A stretch of 64,000 nucleotides of DNA from Hyphomonas sp. (GCF_022844445.1 NZ_JALHLS010000001.1:62001-126000), one strand, 5' to 3'. Positions 34,502-44,009 are shown, counted from the stretch's first letter. A program made the numbers and translations. The notes: generated by a model from the sequence alone, not told the origin.

Positions 34502-35701
34502 ATGACCGACGAACGACACCTGAAGGAAATTCGGCAGGTCGCCGAACTCCTGCGGCTGTCTGAGGACGTAAGTCAGGACACCTCGGACATCCGCACCGCC
34601 TGTCCGTTGCACACCGATTGCGTTCCTTCAGACAACACGCTCAGCCTGAACCTGCTCCAAGGCACATGGCAATGCAGAGAATCTGGCGAACGAGGCTTCC
34701 TGAAGGACCTCATCCCGCGCCTAGATTCCGGAAGAACTCACCTGCCCGCAGTGATCGACACATCTGACGTTTCGAACGTGCCGGTTATTCTGGATGCTGA
34801 ATACTCTGAGGTAACCAGAGCGATCAATCCGGTCCTGAAGACACCGCCAAGCGTCTTGCCACTTCGTCTGGACCAGAAACTGCCCGAACCGGAAGAGATA
34901 AAGGCCGAGCGCGAAATCCGGCTCGCCGCAGTGCGCGCCGAGCGGGCCGCGCGTCGCAAGGGTCAGGGCGAGAAAACCATCATCGTCCTTCTCTCGCTCG
35001 TTTTTGTCATCGCCGGCCTGATGGCCGCAGGGCTATCCGGCTTTGCCAACTATCAGGCCTTTGCCTCGACGGTCACCGATCCGCTGGAATCCATGATCTG
35101 GGGCGCTGCAGGGATTATCGCCGCCATCGTATCCTTCGGCGGCTTCACCTTCGTCTACTGGCACGCGGCCAACAAGCGGCTGTGGGAAAGCCTGCGCTCG
35201 CTGGTGTTCGCCCTGATCGGCGCGGGCGCCTCGATCCTCGGCACCGAAATCTATATCAGCTCCAACAATCTCACCGCCGCAGCTGAAGTGACCAGCGCCG
35301 CAACCAACCGCGACGTGCTGGAATCGCAGCTTGCTGACTGGCGCCGCCAGCTGGACGGCATTCCGCCGGAGACACGATCCGTGGACGGACTGGAATCCTA
35401 CCTTGCGGAGGTCGAACGCGTCGGGCGGACGGAGCAGAAGCCCTACCGCGATGCGCAGAACGAACTCGGACTCGCCAAACGCCGGGACGACCTGATCGCC
35501 AAGATCGAAGCGGCGAATGCGGAGCTGCTGGGACAAGGCTCGGGCAACATCCTGCTGCAGGCCGAGCAGCGCGCGTCCTTGCCAAGCTGGCTGTTTGCCG
35601 TGCTGCTGGAGCTTTTCTCAAGCCAGGCCACGTCCATCGGACTCGTGGCACTACTGATCCTCACCGGCCGCCGGGCGTCAGCTCAATCCGCAAACGGATA
35701 A
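34502..35701 (+). CDS. Membrane protein with N-terminal degenerate CHC2 zinc-finger-like domain and coiled coil
   Basis: 399 residues. The N-terminal region (about 30-72) reads CPLH-x20-C-x2-S-GERGF-x2-DLI. This resembles the CHC2 zinc finger of DnaG-type primases (C-x2-H-x18-22-C-x2-C) with the fourth ligand, position 61, changed to serine. Membrane helices follow at about 159-181, 197-220 and 233-255. A charged helical region at about 262-355 (VTSAATNRDVLESQLADWRRQL and on to EIEAANAELLG) is likely coiled coil, and a last helix is at about 362-392. I do not recognise the whole protein. GGAGCCGGGAG precedes the ATG at 34502; an earlier ATG at 34430 is less likely. The 3' end overlaps the convergent epmB by 19 bases. 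Confidence 0.8.
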   Translation: MTDERHLKEIRQVAELLRLSEDVSQDTSDIRTACPLHTDCVPSDNTLSLNLLQGTWQCRESGERGFLKDLIPRLDSGRTHLPAVIDTSDVSNVPVILDAEYSEVTRAINPVLKTPPSVLPLRLDQKLPEPEEIKAEREIRLAAVRAERAARRKGQGEKTIIVLLSLVFVIAGLMAAGLSGFANYQAFASTVTDPLESMIWGAAGIIAAIVSFGGFTFVYWHAANKRLWESLRSLVFALIGAGASILGTEIYISSNNLTAAAEVTSAATNRDVLESQLADWRRQLDGIPPETRSVDGLESYLAEVERVGRTEQKPYRDAQNELGLAKRRDDLIAKIEAANAELLGQGSGNILLQAEQRASLPSWLFAVLLELFSSQATSIGLVALLILTGRRASAQSANG

Positions 35702-36723
35702 ACACCGCCGTCCCGGCCACGCACGGCCCAAGCATCATCGCGGCGTTCGATGTCCGGCAGGGCAAGTGACGCTTTTGATACCCCGCCGGGAATGTCGAGC
35801 ACATAGTGCGGCACGGCGAGACCCGAAAGATTGTCGCGGAGCGCGCGCACAAGGCGCTGTCCTTCCTCGACCGGCACGCGGAAATGCGCGGTGCCGGGGG
35901 CGGCGTCAAGCTGATGCAAATAATAGGGTTTGATGCCGACTGAAAGGAATGCCTGCATCAAATCGGATAGGTCTGCGACCGTGTCGTTCACACCGCGTAG
36001 CAGAACAGATTGCGAGACAAGCGCGGCACCCTTCTCCGCCAGCAGACGGCAGGCGGCGATGGCGTCAGCCGTGAACTCGCTGGCATGGTTGGCATGCACG
36101 GCGAGAAATATCGCTTTCTTGCGGCTGGAAAGTGCCTCGGCATAAGCAGGCGTAATCCGGTCTGGCCGCGTGACCGGCATACGCGTATGCCAGCGGATGA
36201 CCTTCACATGCGCAATGCCTTCGAGGCGCAGGGTAATCTCCCGTGCCCTCGCAGCCGATAGCATCAGAGGGTCGCCGCCGGTCAGAATTACCTCGAAGAT
36301 TTCGGGGTGCACGGTGACGTAGTCGAAGATGGCTTCAAGGTCCGCTTTGGTCAGCGCCTCGCCCTTCTCCGGGCCGACCATCTCGCGCCGGAAACAGAAA
36401 CGGCAATAGACCGGACAGGTCGACGTCACCTTGATCAGTACACGGTCGGGGTATCTGTGCACGAGCCCAGGCATCGGTGAGTGTCGCGCGTCGCCGATCG
36501 GATCGCCGGATTCACCTGCACGGATGTCCAGCTCTTCCGGCGCCGGAACAAACTGCCGGCGGATCGCGTCGCCCGGATCGGCCGGATTGATCGCCCGCGC
36601 CAAAGGTTCTGGCAGCGCGATTGCGTAGGCCGCCTCGACCGCCGCGAGCTTTAGCGCGAGGGTGTCGGAGACGAGCCCGGCCGCTTTGAGTGCGGCGACA
36701 GAGCGAAGGGTATCAACAGTCAT
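35683..36723 (-). CDS. epmB: EF-P beta-lysylation protein EpmB (lysine 2,3-aminomutase-like radical SAM enzyme)
   Basis: 346 residues. The radical-SAM cluster motif CPVYCRFCFRRE (CxxxCxxC, about residues 105-116) and GGDPLM (SAM glycine motif) are present, as are the PLP region and the C-terminus YVLDIPGGVSKASL of the KamA/EpmB family. EpmB isomerises (S)-alpha-lysine to (R)-beta-lysine, the preferred substrate of EpmA. Its start overlaps the epmA stop by four bases (ATGA), so the two are coupled. It is convergent with the membrane protein gene, with a 19-base overlap. Confidence 0.93.
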   Translation of the reverse strand: MTVDTLRSVAALKAAGLVSDTLALKLAAVEAAYAIALPEPLARAINPADPGDAIRRQFVPAPEELDIRAGESGDPIGDARHSPMPGLVHRYPDRVLIKVTSTCPVYCRFCFRREMVGPEKGEALTKADLEAIFDYVTVHPEIFEVILTGGDPLMLSAARAREITLRLEGIAHVKVIRWHTRMPVTRPDRITPAYAEALSSRKKAIFLAVHANHASEFTADAIAACRLLAEKGAALVSQSVLLRGVNDTVADLSDLMQAFLSVGIKPYYLHQLDAAPGTAHFRVPVEEGQRLVRALRDNLSGLAVPHYVLDIPGGVSKASLALPDIERRDDAWAVRGRDGGVYPFAD

Positions 36724-37763
36724 GACCGCCCCTTTAGCGCAGGCGGTGTCCAGAGCACATCGGAAATCTCCCGCGCACCGGTCGCCAGCATGACCAGGCG
36801 GTCAAACCCCAGCGCAACGCCGCTCGCCTCCGGCATCGCTTCTACAGCCGCAATGAACTCCTCATCCAGAGGATAGCGCTCACCATAGACGCTCTGTTTA
36901 AGCGCCATTTCGGCTTCCTGGCGGGCGCGCAAGAGCGCTGCATCGGTCAATTCCCGGTAGCCGTTCGCAAGCTCCACGCCGCAGGCATACAGCTCGAAGC
37001 GTTCGGCAAAGCGCGGGTCGTCCGGGATCGGACGGGACAGCGCTGCTTCGCTGACCGGATAGCGATGCAGGAAGGTCAGCCGACCGTGGCCGAGCTTCGG
37101 CTCGATCAGGGTGACCAGCACCGCGGAAAACACGTCCGTCCAGCTGGCGCCGGACGGCGTCTCGATACCGGCCTTGCGCGCTGCGGCAGCGAGGCCGGCA
37201 GCGTCTGTCAGCACTGGTTCAAGTTCAATCCCGGCATGAACGGCAAAGGCGTCCTCCAGCGTCAGGTACTCCGGTTCGGCAAACGGGTCGCACGACTGGC
37301 CCCTCCAGACGAGAGCCCGCGTCGATGCCGCCTGAGCTGCGATCTGGGCAAGCCGCTCGGCATCCGCCATCACGGCGCCGATATCCTGCGCGGCCCGGTA
37401 CCATTCCAGCATCGTGAATTCCGGGGCATGGCGGCTGCCGGTCTCGCGGTTGCGGAAGGCGCGGGCGAACTCAAAGATCCGCGTTTCCCCTGCTGCCAGC
37501 AGCTTTTTCATCGCGAACTCGGGCGATGTATGCAGATAAAGCGGCGTCAGGGCGCCGTTTTCAGCCATGAAAGCAGTCGAAAAGGCATGCAGATGGGCCT
37601 CATTTCCCGGTGAGTGCTGCAGCTGGCCGCATTCGGTCTCGGTGAAGCCATCGCTCTCGAACCAGGTCCGGATCTGCGCCTTGATCGCGCCGCGCGCTGT
37701 AAGGTAGCCGCGTTTGCGGGCGTGGGCCTCAGGTGACCACCAAGACGGGGTTTCGGGGGGCAT
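36720..37763 (-). CDS. epmA: EF-P lysine aminoacylase EpmA (GenX/PoxA/YjeA)
   Basis: 347 residues: a class II lysyl-tRNA synthetase catalytic core without the anticodon domain. Motif 2-like [22 protein letters not shown] (about residues 100-121) and motif 3-like [16 protein letters not shown] near the end are present. It attaches (beta-)lysine to EF-P. The ATG at 37763 with CCGGAG 5 bases upstream is chosen over an ATG 14 codons further up. It diverges from efp, with 112 bases between the starts, making a complete EF-P modification locus with epmB. Confidence 0.95.
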   Translation of the reverse strand: MPPETPSWWSPEAHARKRGYLTARGAIKAQIRTWFESDGFTETECGQLQHSPGNEAHLHAFSTAFMAENGALTPLYLHTSPEFAMKKLLAAGETRIFEFARAFRNRETGSRHAPEFTMLEWYRAAQDIGAVMADAERLAQIAAQAASTRALVWRGQSCDPFAEPEYLTLEDAFAVHAGIELEPVLTDAAGLAAAARKAGIETPSGASWTDVFSAVLVTLIEPKLGHGRLTFLHRYPVSEAALSRPIPDDPRFAERFELYACGVELANGYRELTDAALLRARQEAEMALKQSVYGERYPLDEEFIAAVEAMPEASGVALGFDRLVMLATGAREISDVLWTPPALKGRS

Positions 37764-37875
37764 TCGGCTCCGGCTGCGCGGGATCAAAGCGGGCCAAAGC
37801 CGCATCTGCGGCTGGCCAAACGGCGCCGAGGCGGTATATAGCGGCGCTTTCGACCTCGCAACTCAGGAACGCCCC

Positions 37876-38448
37876 ATGGCCGTTGAAATCGCTGCGGACA
37901 TCCGCAAAGGCAACATCATCGAATACACCGACGGCCAGCTCTATGTGGTCCTCAAAGCGGAATCCTTCCGTCCGGGCAAAGGCACGCCCACCACCACCAT
38001 CGACATGCGCCGCATTTCGGATGGCATCAAAATCTCGAATACGTACAAGACGTCCGACAAGGTCGAGCGCGCCTATGTAGAGGAAGTCGACCATTCCTAC
38101 CTCTACATGGAAGGCGAGAACTACGTCTTCATGAACACGGCCAACTACGAGCAAGTCATCGTTCCGGCGGCAATGTTGGGCGACAGTGCCCATTACCTGC
38201 AGGAAAACATGACGGTCATCCTGCAGATGTTCAACGGTGAAGCCGTTTCGCTCACCCTGCCCCAGCGCATCACCGCCGAAATCGTGGAAACCGAACCGGT
38301 CGTCAAAGGCCAGACGGCGTCCGGCTCCTATAAGCCCGCCAAGCTCGACAACGGCGCCCGCATTATGGTGCCGGCCCACATCGGCGTGGGCACGCGTGTG
38401 GTCGTCAACACCGAAGACGGCAGCTATCTCGAGCGCGCCAAGGACTGA
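37876..38448 (+). CDS. efp: Elongation factor P
   Basis: 190 residues, three beta domains. The loop [11 protein letters not shown] places the modified lysine at residue 35 (the Lys34 equivalent of E. coli), which fits beta-lysylation by the neighbouring EpmA/EpmB. The end [19 protein letters not shown] is the family C-terminus. EF-P enters the ribosomal E-site and relieves stalling at polyproline. AGGAA precedes the ATG at 37876; the frame upstream overlaps epmA antisense. A strong terminator follows. Confidence 0.97.
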   Translation: MAVEIAADIRKGNIIEYTDGQLYVVLKAESFRPGKGTPTTTIDMRRISDGIKISNTYKTSDKVERAYVEEVDHSYLYMEGENYVFMNTANYEQVIVPAAMLGDSAHYLQENMTVILQMFNGEAVSLTLPQRITAEIVETEPVVKGQTASGSYKPAKLDNGARIMVPAHIGVGTRVVVNTEDGSYLERAKD

Positions 38449-38540
38449 TCCGGACTTTTGCGGTCCCCGGGAACCATTCACTGGCCTGCTGCATAGACGC
38501 CGCGAAGCCAATGAGCTTCTCCATCTGACATCAACTCACC

Positions 38541-38568
38541 GAGCCAGCGCTTTTCAGAGCGCTGGCTC
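38541..38568 (+). terminator. Intrinsic terminator after efp
   Basis: Arms GAGCCAGCGCT (38541-38551) and AGCGCTGGCTC (38558-38568), 6-base loop, then ATTTTTCT. Confidence 0.9.
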
Positions 38569-38640
38569 ATTTTTCTGTTCGGTGCGGAAGCAGATAGTTT
38601 TTGTTAACCTCACTGCACCAATCTGAACATTCCGAAGCTA

Positions 38641-38659
38641 GCGGGCGTGTCCCGCCCGC
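38641..38659 (+). terminator. Second GC-rich hairpin before the PilZ gene
   Basis: Arms GCGGGCG (38641-38647) and CGCCCGC (38653-38659) with 5-base loop, followed by CGGCTTTTC. It lies 44 bases before the PilZ start and could act as an attenuator or be a back-up terminator. Confidence 0.35.
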
Positions 38660-38702
38660 CGGCTTTTCAAACGAACTGATTGACGCACCGGGAGCTGACC
38701 GG

Positions 38703-39041
38703 ATGACCGATCCAGGATCAGAAGCGCCGCGAAAGTACCCGCGCCAGCGCACGCTGAAAGGCGCCCGGATACAGTTCGATGGACTGAAAACCTATGACGT
38801 CACCGTGCGCGACATGTCGGAAGGCGGTGTGAAGCTGAAACTGGGGTCACCTTTTGCAGCACCGCACACCTTCCTGCTGATCATCCTCAATCCGAATACC
38901 GGCATTTCCCAAAAGCGAGCGTGCGAGCTGCGCTGGCAGCGCGGCGATCAGATTGGCGCGCAGTTCGTGGATCATGAACCTGCGGCGCCTGTGACAAAAC
39001 TTGCCGCGGCCGGCCTGCGCCGAGCCGCCGCGCCTGACTGA
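38703..39041 (+). CDS. PilZ domain protein, predicted c-di-GMP binder
   Basis: 112 residues forming one PilZ domain. RKYPR / RQRTLKGARIQF gives the N-terminal arginine switch (RxxxR), and DMSEGGVKLKL gives the (D/N)xSxxG motif. CELRWQRGDQIGAQF closes the barrel. It probably binds cyclic di-GMP and passes the signal to a partner, for example in motility or holdfast control. The ATG at 38703 follows GGGAGCTGACCGG; a longer frame from 38601 would include a hairpin region. Confidence 0.88.
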   Translation: MTDPGSEAPRKYPRQRTLKGARIQFDGLKTYDVTVRDMSEGGVKLKLGSPFAAPHTFLLIILNPNTGISQKRACELRWQRGDQIGAQFVDHEPAAPVTKLAAAGLRRAAAPD

Positions 39042-39146
39042 CCAGAGCTGCGCTAGCGCCGCTGCACTGAACCCGGCCCGGTATCCAGTAGAGACATAGA
39101 CTCTTGAAAGTGGTTGTCGTCGCAGCAAAAGCTGGTGGCGCGAGAC

Positions 39147-39320
39147 GTGAACATCACTCATCATAGAAGACGATGAAGCCCTGATCGAAAACATCCAGCT
39201 TGGCTGGCCGGATGGCGGAGATCGAGTTGATCCATACACAAACTTTTCCAGTTTCAGATCAGTGCTCTTCTCGGGGGGGCTCTCATCTTCTGACGGTATC
39301 ATCCCGGCCGGGCAATGCCA
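39147..39320 (+). pseudogene. Truncated response-regulator receiver remnant
   Basis: GTG AAC ATC at 39147-39155, one extra base (A at 39156), then an open frame reading LIIEDDEALIENIQLGWPDG and further to NFSSFRSVLFSGG. LIIEDDEALIE is the acidic pocket of a receiver domain (Asp-Asp near the N-terminus). The rest of the domain, including the phospho-aspartate strand, is missing or scrambled. The frame has no start codon of its own because TGA precedes it. This looks like a decayed response regulator; chance similarity cannot be fully excluded for so short a stretch. Confidence 0.45.
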
Positions 39321-39337
39321 GATGGTGAGACTGGCAC

Positions 39338-39862
39338 TCAGGCGCTCGCCGCAGCCTTGTCGTAAGTATCCGGGCCGATCGCCTTGCGCACCACGTCCAG
39401 CGCGGCGGCCACTGCTTCGGCGGTCAGACCCAGCATCGAAGCGGTCTCACTGACCGGCAGGCCCGCGCCGAGATGCAGCGCGGCAATCTCGCGGGTCTCT
39501 AGCTGCAATTGCAACAGAGGTGCCAGAGCCTGGTCGAGGTCTGATCCACGCCGTGCCCGCGCACCCGTCGTACGCAGCAGCCGGCGCACCGCAGCGATCA
39601 GAAAGGCATACGAGCCGTCGGCCTCTTGAGGGTCCGGATCGGTTGAGAGGTAAAGGATCAGTGCGTCCTCGACGATCTCGTCGGCTTCGACGCGGTTGCC
39701 GATTACAAGACAGGTGAAGGCCCGCACCTTCTTAAGGATTTTTTCAATACCCATCACGGTCTGCAGCTCTATCGAAGAGTGATCGGCGGGCTGGCCAAAT
39801 GCAGGCGTCAAATCGTCCTCCTCTTTACAGTTGGTCACAAGAGGCACCTCTGCCCGCAGCAT
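39338..39862 (-). CDS. Sigma-70-like (ECF/PhyR sigma-like) small protein
   Basis: Up to 174 residues. The part from about 44 to 80 (VRAFTCLVIGNRVEADEIVEDALILYL) matches sigma region 2 helices, and LQLETREIAALHLGAGLPVSETASMLGLTAEAVAAALDVVRKAIG (about 125-165) matches region 4 HTH. The linker is short. It lacks the strong DNA-binding residues of a confident ECF factor, so it may be an anti-sigma-binding mimic or degenerate sigma factor. The start is uncertain: ATG 39862, GTG 39829 (better upstream GAGG) or ATG 39754 (removes the acidic N-terminus). It is convergent to the receiver remnant. Confidence 0.65.
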   Translation of the reverse strand: MLRAEVPLVTNCKEEDDLTPAFGQPADHSSIELQTVMGIEKILKKVRAFTCLVIGNRVEADEIVEDALILYLSTDPDPQEADGSYAFLIAAVRRLLRTTGARARRGSDLDQALAPLLQLQLETREIAALHLGAGLPVSETASMLGLTAEAVAAALDVVRKAIGPDTYDKAAASA

Positions 39863-39984
39863 CCCAGGAGCGCGTTTCAGAAGGGGCTAAAACCTTCAAC
39901 TGATCTCAGTCATCCACCGCACGAGACGAATACTCTGGCTGAGTCGCCAGCGGCACACAATGCCGAGCCGGAGAATTCAGCAAA

Positions 39985-40061
39985 TGGCGCACCCGAAGAG
40001 ATTCGAACTCCTGACCCCCAGATTCGTAGTCTGGTGCTCTATCCAGCTGAGCTACGGGTGC
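39985..40061 (-). tRNA. tRNA-Arg (anticodon ACG)
   Basis: On the minus strand: acceptor arms GCACCCG and CGGGTGC, D-arm GCTC/GAGC, anticodon stem CCAGA/TCTGG with loop CTACGAA (anticodon ACG), variable GGGTC, T-loop TTCGAAT. The 3' CCA is encoded (TGG at 39985-39987 on the plus strand). Length is 77 bases. A34 would be edited to inosine. Confidence 0.96.
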
Positions 40062-40131
40062 TTGGCCACTGCAAGGAGCGGACACATACAGGCGTGCCTC
40101 CCGCCTTGCAAGCCTCAAAAACCCATGTGCT

Positions 40132-41160
40132 TCAGCCGGGGTTGCTGGCCGTCTCAGGGGCCGTTTCCGGGGTGGATTCGACCGACAATGCGGCAGGTAG
40201 ATCGGCGGGTGAGGCCTCTTCCAAGGCACTGGCACCCACCGGTGGGAGTGAGGGCGGCGGATCGATGACACCGCCAATCCAGTCCGCATAGGCCGAAACG
40301 CGCATGTAGACTCCGGGATTTTCGGCCCGGCCGCAGCCAAGCCCCCAGCTGACCACCCCGACCAGCACCGGCCCCGCCGGCGTGCGGAGCGCCAGCGGTC
40401 CGCCGCTGTCGCCCTGACAGGCATCCGATCCGCCGGTCCCAGCGCAGATCTGGGTGGCGGCGTCGACGGTCACGCCGGAATAGATAGCGTCCACAAGCCC
40501 TTCGCGCTCGAGGCCGGCGCCAATCCGCTCTGCACACACCTCTGGCGGCAGCGGCGGCACGTAACCTTCCTGAAGGATCAGCGAGCCGGCCTCGACCTGC
40601 CGGCCGGTGCGCGTCACGCCGTCCTGCCCCTGTGCGCCCTCGCCTTTCTGACCGTAACCTGCTGCCCAAACATCGGCGTAGGGATCGTAGATGCCCCGCG
40701 CCGAACCGCTGAGCCCTGCGGCCGGCATCGGCGCCGCAGCAGAGGATCCTGCTAGGCGCAGCAGCGCCAGATCATGGCCACGCTCCGGCGCGCCCGGTTG
40801 GTAATTCGGGTGCAGGATAACGTCGGCGACCGGAAACACGCTCCCCGGCGGGATTGTCCGCAGGTCGCCAAGCCCGATGGCCACCGCGACCGCGCCCCGC
40901 CGCGTCTCGCCCGCGTATTGCGCGGCGCGGCCTGAGGCTTCGATCCGCATGTCCTCGGCGCAGTGCCCCGCCGTCAACACCCATTCCGGAGCGATCAGTA
41001 TGCCGCCGCATTCATGGAACACGTCTTTCCCGGATATTGTCTGGATCGATGCCATTCCCGGCCACTTCGCGGGATCGGCGTCGCGCCCCGCCACCATACA
41101 GCTGGCAAGCAGGCAGGCGCTGGCCATAGCGGCGAGCGATAGCTGCAGCTGGCGGTTCAT
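40132..41160 (-). CDS. Trypsin-like serine protease (S1 family), putative lipoprotein
   Basis: 342 residues. [21 protein letters not shown] suggests a lipobox (LASC). The catalytic triad is complete: LTAGHC (His near residue 68), HDLALLRL (Asp near 129) and CQGDSGGPL (Ser near 257), with [16 protein letters not shown] after it. A proline-rich tail follows the protease domain. Six cysteines around the core suggest disulfides and an exported protein. Its start overlaps the stop of the P1 peptidase gene (ATGA), so the two are coupled. Confidence 0.93.
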   Translation of the reverse strand: MNRQLQLSLAAMASACLLASCMVAGRDADPAKWPGMASIQTISGKDVFHECGGILIAPEWVLTAGHCAEDMRIEASGRAAQYAGETRRGAVAVAIGLGDLRTIPPGSVFPVADVILHPNYQPGAPERGHDLALLRLAGSSAAAPMPAAGLSGSARGIYDPYADVWAAGYGQKGEGAQGQDGVTRTGRQVEAGSLILQEGYVPPLPPEVCAERIGAGLEREGLVDAIYSGVTVDAATQICAGTGGSDACQGDSGGPLALRTPAGPVLVGVVSWGLGCGRAENPGVYMRVSAYADWIGGVIDPPPSLPPVGASALEEASPADLPAALSVESTPETAPETASNPG

Positions 41161-42152
41161 GCTGGTTGTTCCTGACGTTCGGCTTCGTAGACTCCGCGCG
41201 CAATTGCCCGCGCGAGTGTGGAGGCAGCAAGCTCACCGATCCGCGCAATCAATTGCGGGCGCGCACCCTCGATCTGACAGCGCTCAGTGGACATAACGAA
41301 CACAACGTCACCATCCGTCGGTGCAAACACCGGCCGGATCGCCCGCGCCATGCCCGCCAGCGCCATCTGCGCGACGCGCTCGGCTTCGTCCCGCGTCAGG
41401 GCAACATCCGTCGCGATACAGGCGATGGTCGTGTTCTCTCGCGGTGCCGGATTGGCCTTGGCCGCGCCCCAATCCTCCGCATCGAAGGCTTGCGTCACAT
41501 CCGGCCGCGCCCCGCCGAACTCGCCGCCGATCTCGTAAGGCCAGGCCCAGAAGGCGGCGCTGTTTGGCACCCGGACCGATCCGAAACTGTTGACCGCCGC
41601 CAGCGCGCCGACCGTCAGGCCATCGGCTGTCACAATACTGGCCGATCCTGTCCCGCCGGGCGACTGTCCCGCGCGGGCTCCAGCTCCCGCCCCTGCCCGT
41701 CCAAGACGGAAACTGTCGCCCGCCGCATCAAACGCCCTGCGCCCCATCGCGGCGTAGGGGGCGACCTCGCCCCAGTCCTTGTCGCCGCCGTTGGCGAGAT
41801 CATATAGGATTGCCGCCGGCACGATCGGCGTCGGCGGCACTCCTGGCCGCGCCACAAGCGCAAAACCTCGCCCGGCTGCTTTCAGACCCGACATCACGCC
41901 GTCTGCGGCTGCAAGGCCGAACGCGCTGCCGCCCGACAGGCAGATCGCATCTGCGCCGCCGACCAGCCGCCCGCCCCTCAGCACATCCGTCTCCCGCGTG
42001 CCTGGACCTCCCCCCACAACAGCCACCGCGCCAACGGCAAAGCTCTCCGGCAGGATTACGGTTACGCCGCTGCGCACGCGCGCGTCTTCGGCTTGCCCGA
42101 CCCGGATGCCCGGAACGTCAGTAATGAGGTTGCGCGATCCCGGCATTGCCAT
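41157..42152 (-). CDS. P1 family peptidase (DmpA/L-aminopeptidase-D-Ala-esterase type)
   Basis: 331 residues. [16 protein letters not shown] starts the family fold, [15 protein letters not shown] is the first loop, and [11 protein letters not shown] (about residues 200-210) holds the autocleavage/nucleophile region. [30 protein letters not shown] is the C-terminal hallmark. Such enzymes self-cleave and release N-terminal residues from short peptides. The ATG at 42152 is preferred; the frame extends 29 codons further but overlaps the divergent ggt start. The following protease is coupled through ATGA. Confidence 0.92.
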   Translation of the reverse strand: MAMPGSRNLITDVPGIRVGQAEDARVRSGVTVILPESFAVGAVAVVGGGPGTRETDVLRGGRLVGGADAICLSGGSAFGLAAADGVMSGLKAAGRGFALVARPGVPPTPIVPAAILYDLANGGDKDWGEVAPYAAMGRRAFDAAGDSFRLGRAGAGAGARAGQSPGGTGSASIVTADGLTVGALAAVNSFGSVRVPNSAAFWAWPYEIGGEFGGARPDVTQAFDAEDWGAAKANPAPRENTTIACIATDVALTRDEAERVAQMALAGMARAIRPVFAPTDGDVVFVMSTERCQIEGARPQLIARIGELAASTLARAIARGVYEAERQEQPA

Positions 42153-42230
42153 GTTAAGAGCCTTGTCAGCTGATTTGTCTGTCCCGGTCTTAAGGGCCTG
42201 CGGGCGCCCCGCCAAGCAAAGGGTTTTTTC

Positions 42231-44009
42231 ATGCGCCATCTCACCAGCCTTGCGCTCGTTCTCCTCCTGGCTGCCTGCGCACCCCAGCCGGCAGCGACAA
42301 GTGCTTCAACCATCGACGCTCAGGCCAGCGTACCTGAGTCCCTCGGCGACCTCTCCTGGACAAAGGGCGGCATGGTCGCTGCCGCCAACCCCTACGCCGT
42401 GGAAGCCGGCCTCGAAGTGCTGCGCAATGGCGGCAATGCCATCGACGCGGCCATCGCCGTGCATGCGGTGCTCGGCCTGGTCGAGCCGGAAAGCTCCGGC
42501 ATCGGGGGCGGCGCCTTCCTGGTCTATTACGACCGCGGCGCGGACAGGATCACCGTCTTCGACGGTCGTGAAACCGCGCCGGCTGCCGCCACCGCCGACT
42601 TGTTCGCAAAAGACGGCAAGACGATGGATTTCATCACCGCCTGGCAGTCCGGCCGCTCGGTCGGTGTGCCGGGGCAGATTGCGCTGTACAAGGCCGCCCA
42701 TGAAGCGGGCGGACAGGCGGACTGGGCCTCGTTGTTCGATCCGGCGATCCGCCTTGCTGAGGACGGCTTCAAGGTCTCGCCGAAACTCGCCGAAATCCTC
42801 GCGTCCGAGCGCCTTCGCGCCGCGATCCGGCTCGATGATAACCCGGTCACCGCCGCCTATTTCTATCCGGACGGCAAGCCTCTCGCCGCCGGCTTCGTGC
42901 GCACCAACCCAGCTTATGCCGCCACGCTCGCCGCAATCGCGGAAGAAGGCCCATCTGCCTTCTACACCGGCAGCATCGCCGCCGAAATCGTTGCCGCCAC
43001 CAATGACGGCCCGGATGGCGGCAGCATGACGCTCGATGACCTGCAGAATTACAAGGTTGCCGTACGCGAGCCGGTCTGCGGCGAACTTCAGAGTGGCTAC
43101 AAGATCTGCTCTGCCCCACCGCCCAGCTCTGGCGGCATCGCGCAGAACCTGATCATGGGCCTCTACGACTACCTGAAGCCGGCAGATACACCGGAGACGG
43201 ATGAAAGCCTCTATCTCAAGGCATTCGTCGATGCCCAGCGCCTCGCCTATGCTGACCGTGACCACTATGTCGCCGACGCCGATTTCGTCACCGTGCCGAC
43301 CGCCGAACTGATCGATCCCGCCTACATCAGGGCACGCGCGAAAGAGGTGTTTGCGCCGGACGCGAAATCCTATCCGGGTGACCCGGGCATCGTACTTGGC
43401 AAGGAACCGATGCGCCAAATGTGGGGCGAGGACACGACCACGCCCGGCGCCGGCACGACGCACATCTCAATCATTGACCTTGATGGCAATGCCGTCGCGA
43501 TGACCGCAACCGTCGAAGCCGCGTTCGGCTCCTCCCGCATGGCCGGGGGCTTCCTTCTCAACAACGAACTCACCGACTTCGCCCTGACGCCCACCAAGGG
43601 TGGCAAGCCCGTCGCCAACGCGCCAGCAGCCGGCAAACGTCCACGTTCGTCGATGTCTCCAACCCTCGTGTTTGACAAGGGCGGCGACCTGTTCATGGTC
43701 ACCGGCTCGCCGGGCGGCAACTCGATCATCGCTTATGTCTCGAAAACGCTCGTTGGCGTGCTCGAATGGGGAAAGACGGCGCAGGAAGCCGCCGCGTTGC
43801 CGAATGTCATCGCCCGCGGTGACAAGGTCGCTGTTGAAGTGGACGTCGAGGGTGGCCCCGAGGCCGCTCAGGCGCTGCGCGACATGGGCTATACGGTCGA
43901 GGAACGCACCGGCGAGAATTCGGGCCTCCATCTGATCGTCGTGCGCGATAAGGGCCTCGAAGGCGGAGCCGATCCCCGCCGCGAGGGTGTTGCGCTGCCG
44001 ATCCGCTGA
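42231..44009 (+). CDS. ggt: Gamma-glutamyltransferase, putative lipoprotein
   Basis: 592 residues. MRHLTSLALVLLLAAC has a lipobox, suggesting a lipid-anchored periplasmic precursor. The autoprocessing threonine is at about residue 408 in PGAGTTHISIIDLDGNAVAMT, followed by GSSRMAGGFLLNNELTDFA and the small-subunit RPRSSMSPTLVFDKGG and GSPGGNSI oxyanion motif. It hydrolyses glutathione and transfers the gamma-glutamyl group. AAAGGG precedes the ATG. It diverges from the P1 peptidase and lies 18 bases before tdk. Confidence 0.96.
   Translation: MRHLTSLALVLLLAACAPQPAATSASTIDAQASVPESLGDLSWTKGGMVAAANPYAVEAGLEVLRNGGNAIDAAIAVHAVLGLVEPESSGIGGGAFLVYYDRGADRITVFDGRETAPAAATADLFAKDGKTMDFITAWQSGRSVGVPGQIALYKAAHEAGGQADWASLFDPAIRLAEDGFKVSPKLAEILASERLRAAIRLDDNPVTAAYFYPDGKPLAAGFVRTNPAYAATLAAIAEEGPSAFYTGSIAAEIVAATNDGPDGGSMTLDDLQNYKVAVREPVCGELQSGYKICSAPPPSSGGIAQNLIMGLYDYLKPADTPETDESLYLKAFVDAQRLAYADRDHYVADADFVTVPTAELIDPAYIRARAKEVFAPDAKSYPGDPGIVLGKEPMRQMWGEDTTTPGAGTTHISIIDLDGNAVAMTATVEAAFGSSRMAGGFLLNNELTDFALTPTKGGKPVANAPAAGKRPRSSMSPTLVFDKGGDLFMVTGSPGGNSIIAYVSKTLVGVLEWGKTAQEAAALPNVIARGDKVAVEVDVEGGPEAAQALRDMGYTVEERTGENSGLHLIVVRDKGLEGGADPRREGVALPIR

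Noticed and set aside
38847-39302. Minus-strand open frame of about 150 codons over the PilZ gene end
   Set aside because: It is antisense to PilZ and to the receiver remnant, and shows no motif.
39985-40131. tRNA-Arg as attachment site of a genomic island
   Set aside because: No integrase gene, no direct repeat of the tRNA 3' end and no change in gene style is seen on either side.
42306-43463. Minus-strand open frame of about 385 codons
   Set aside because: It is antisense to gamma-glutamyltransferase, with Gly/Arg/Asp-biased shadow composition.
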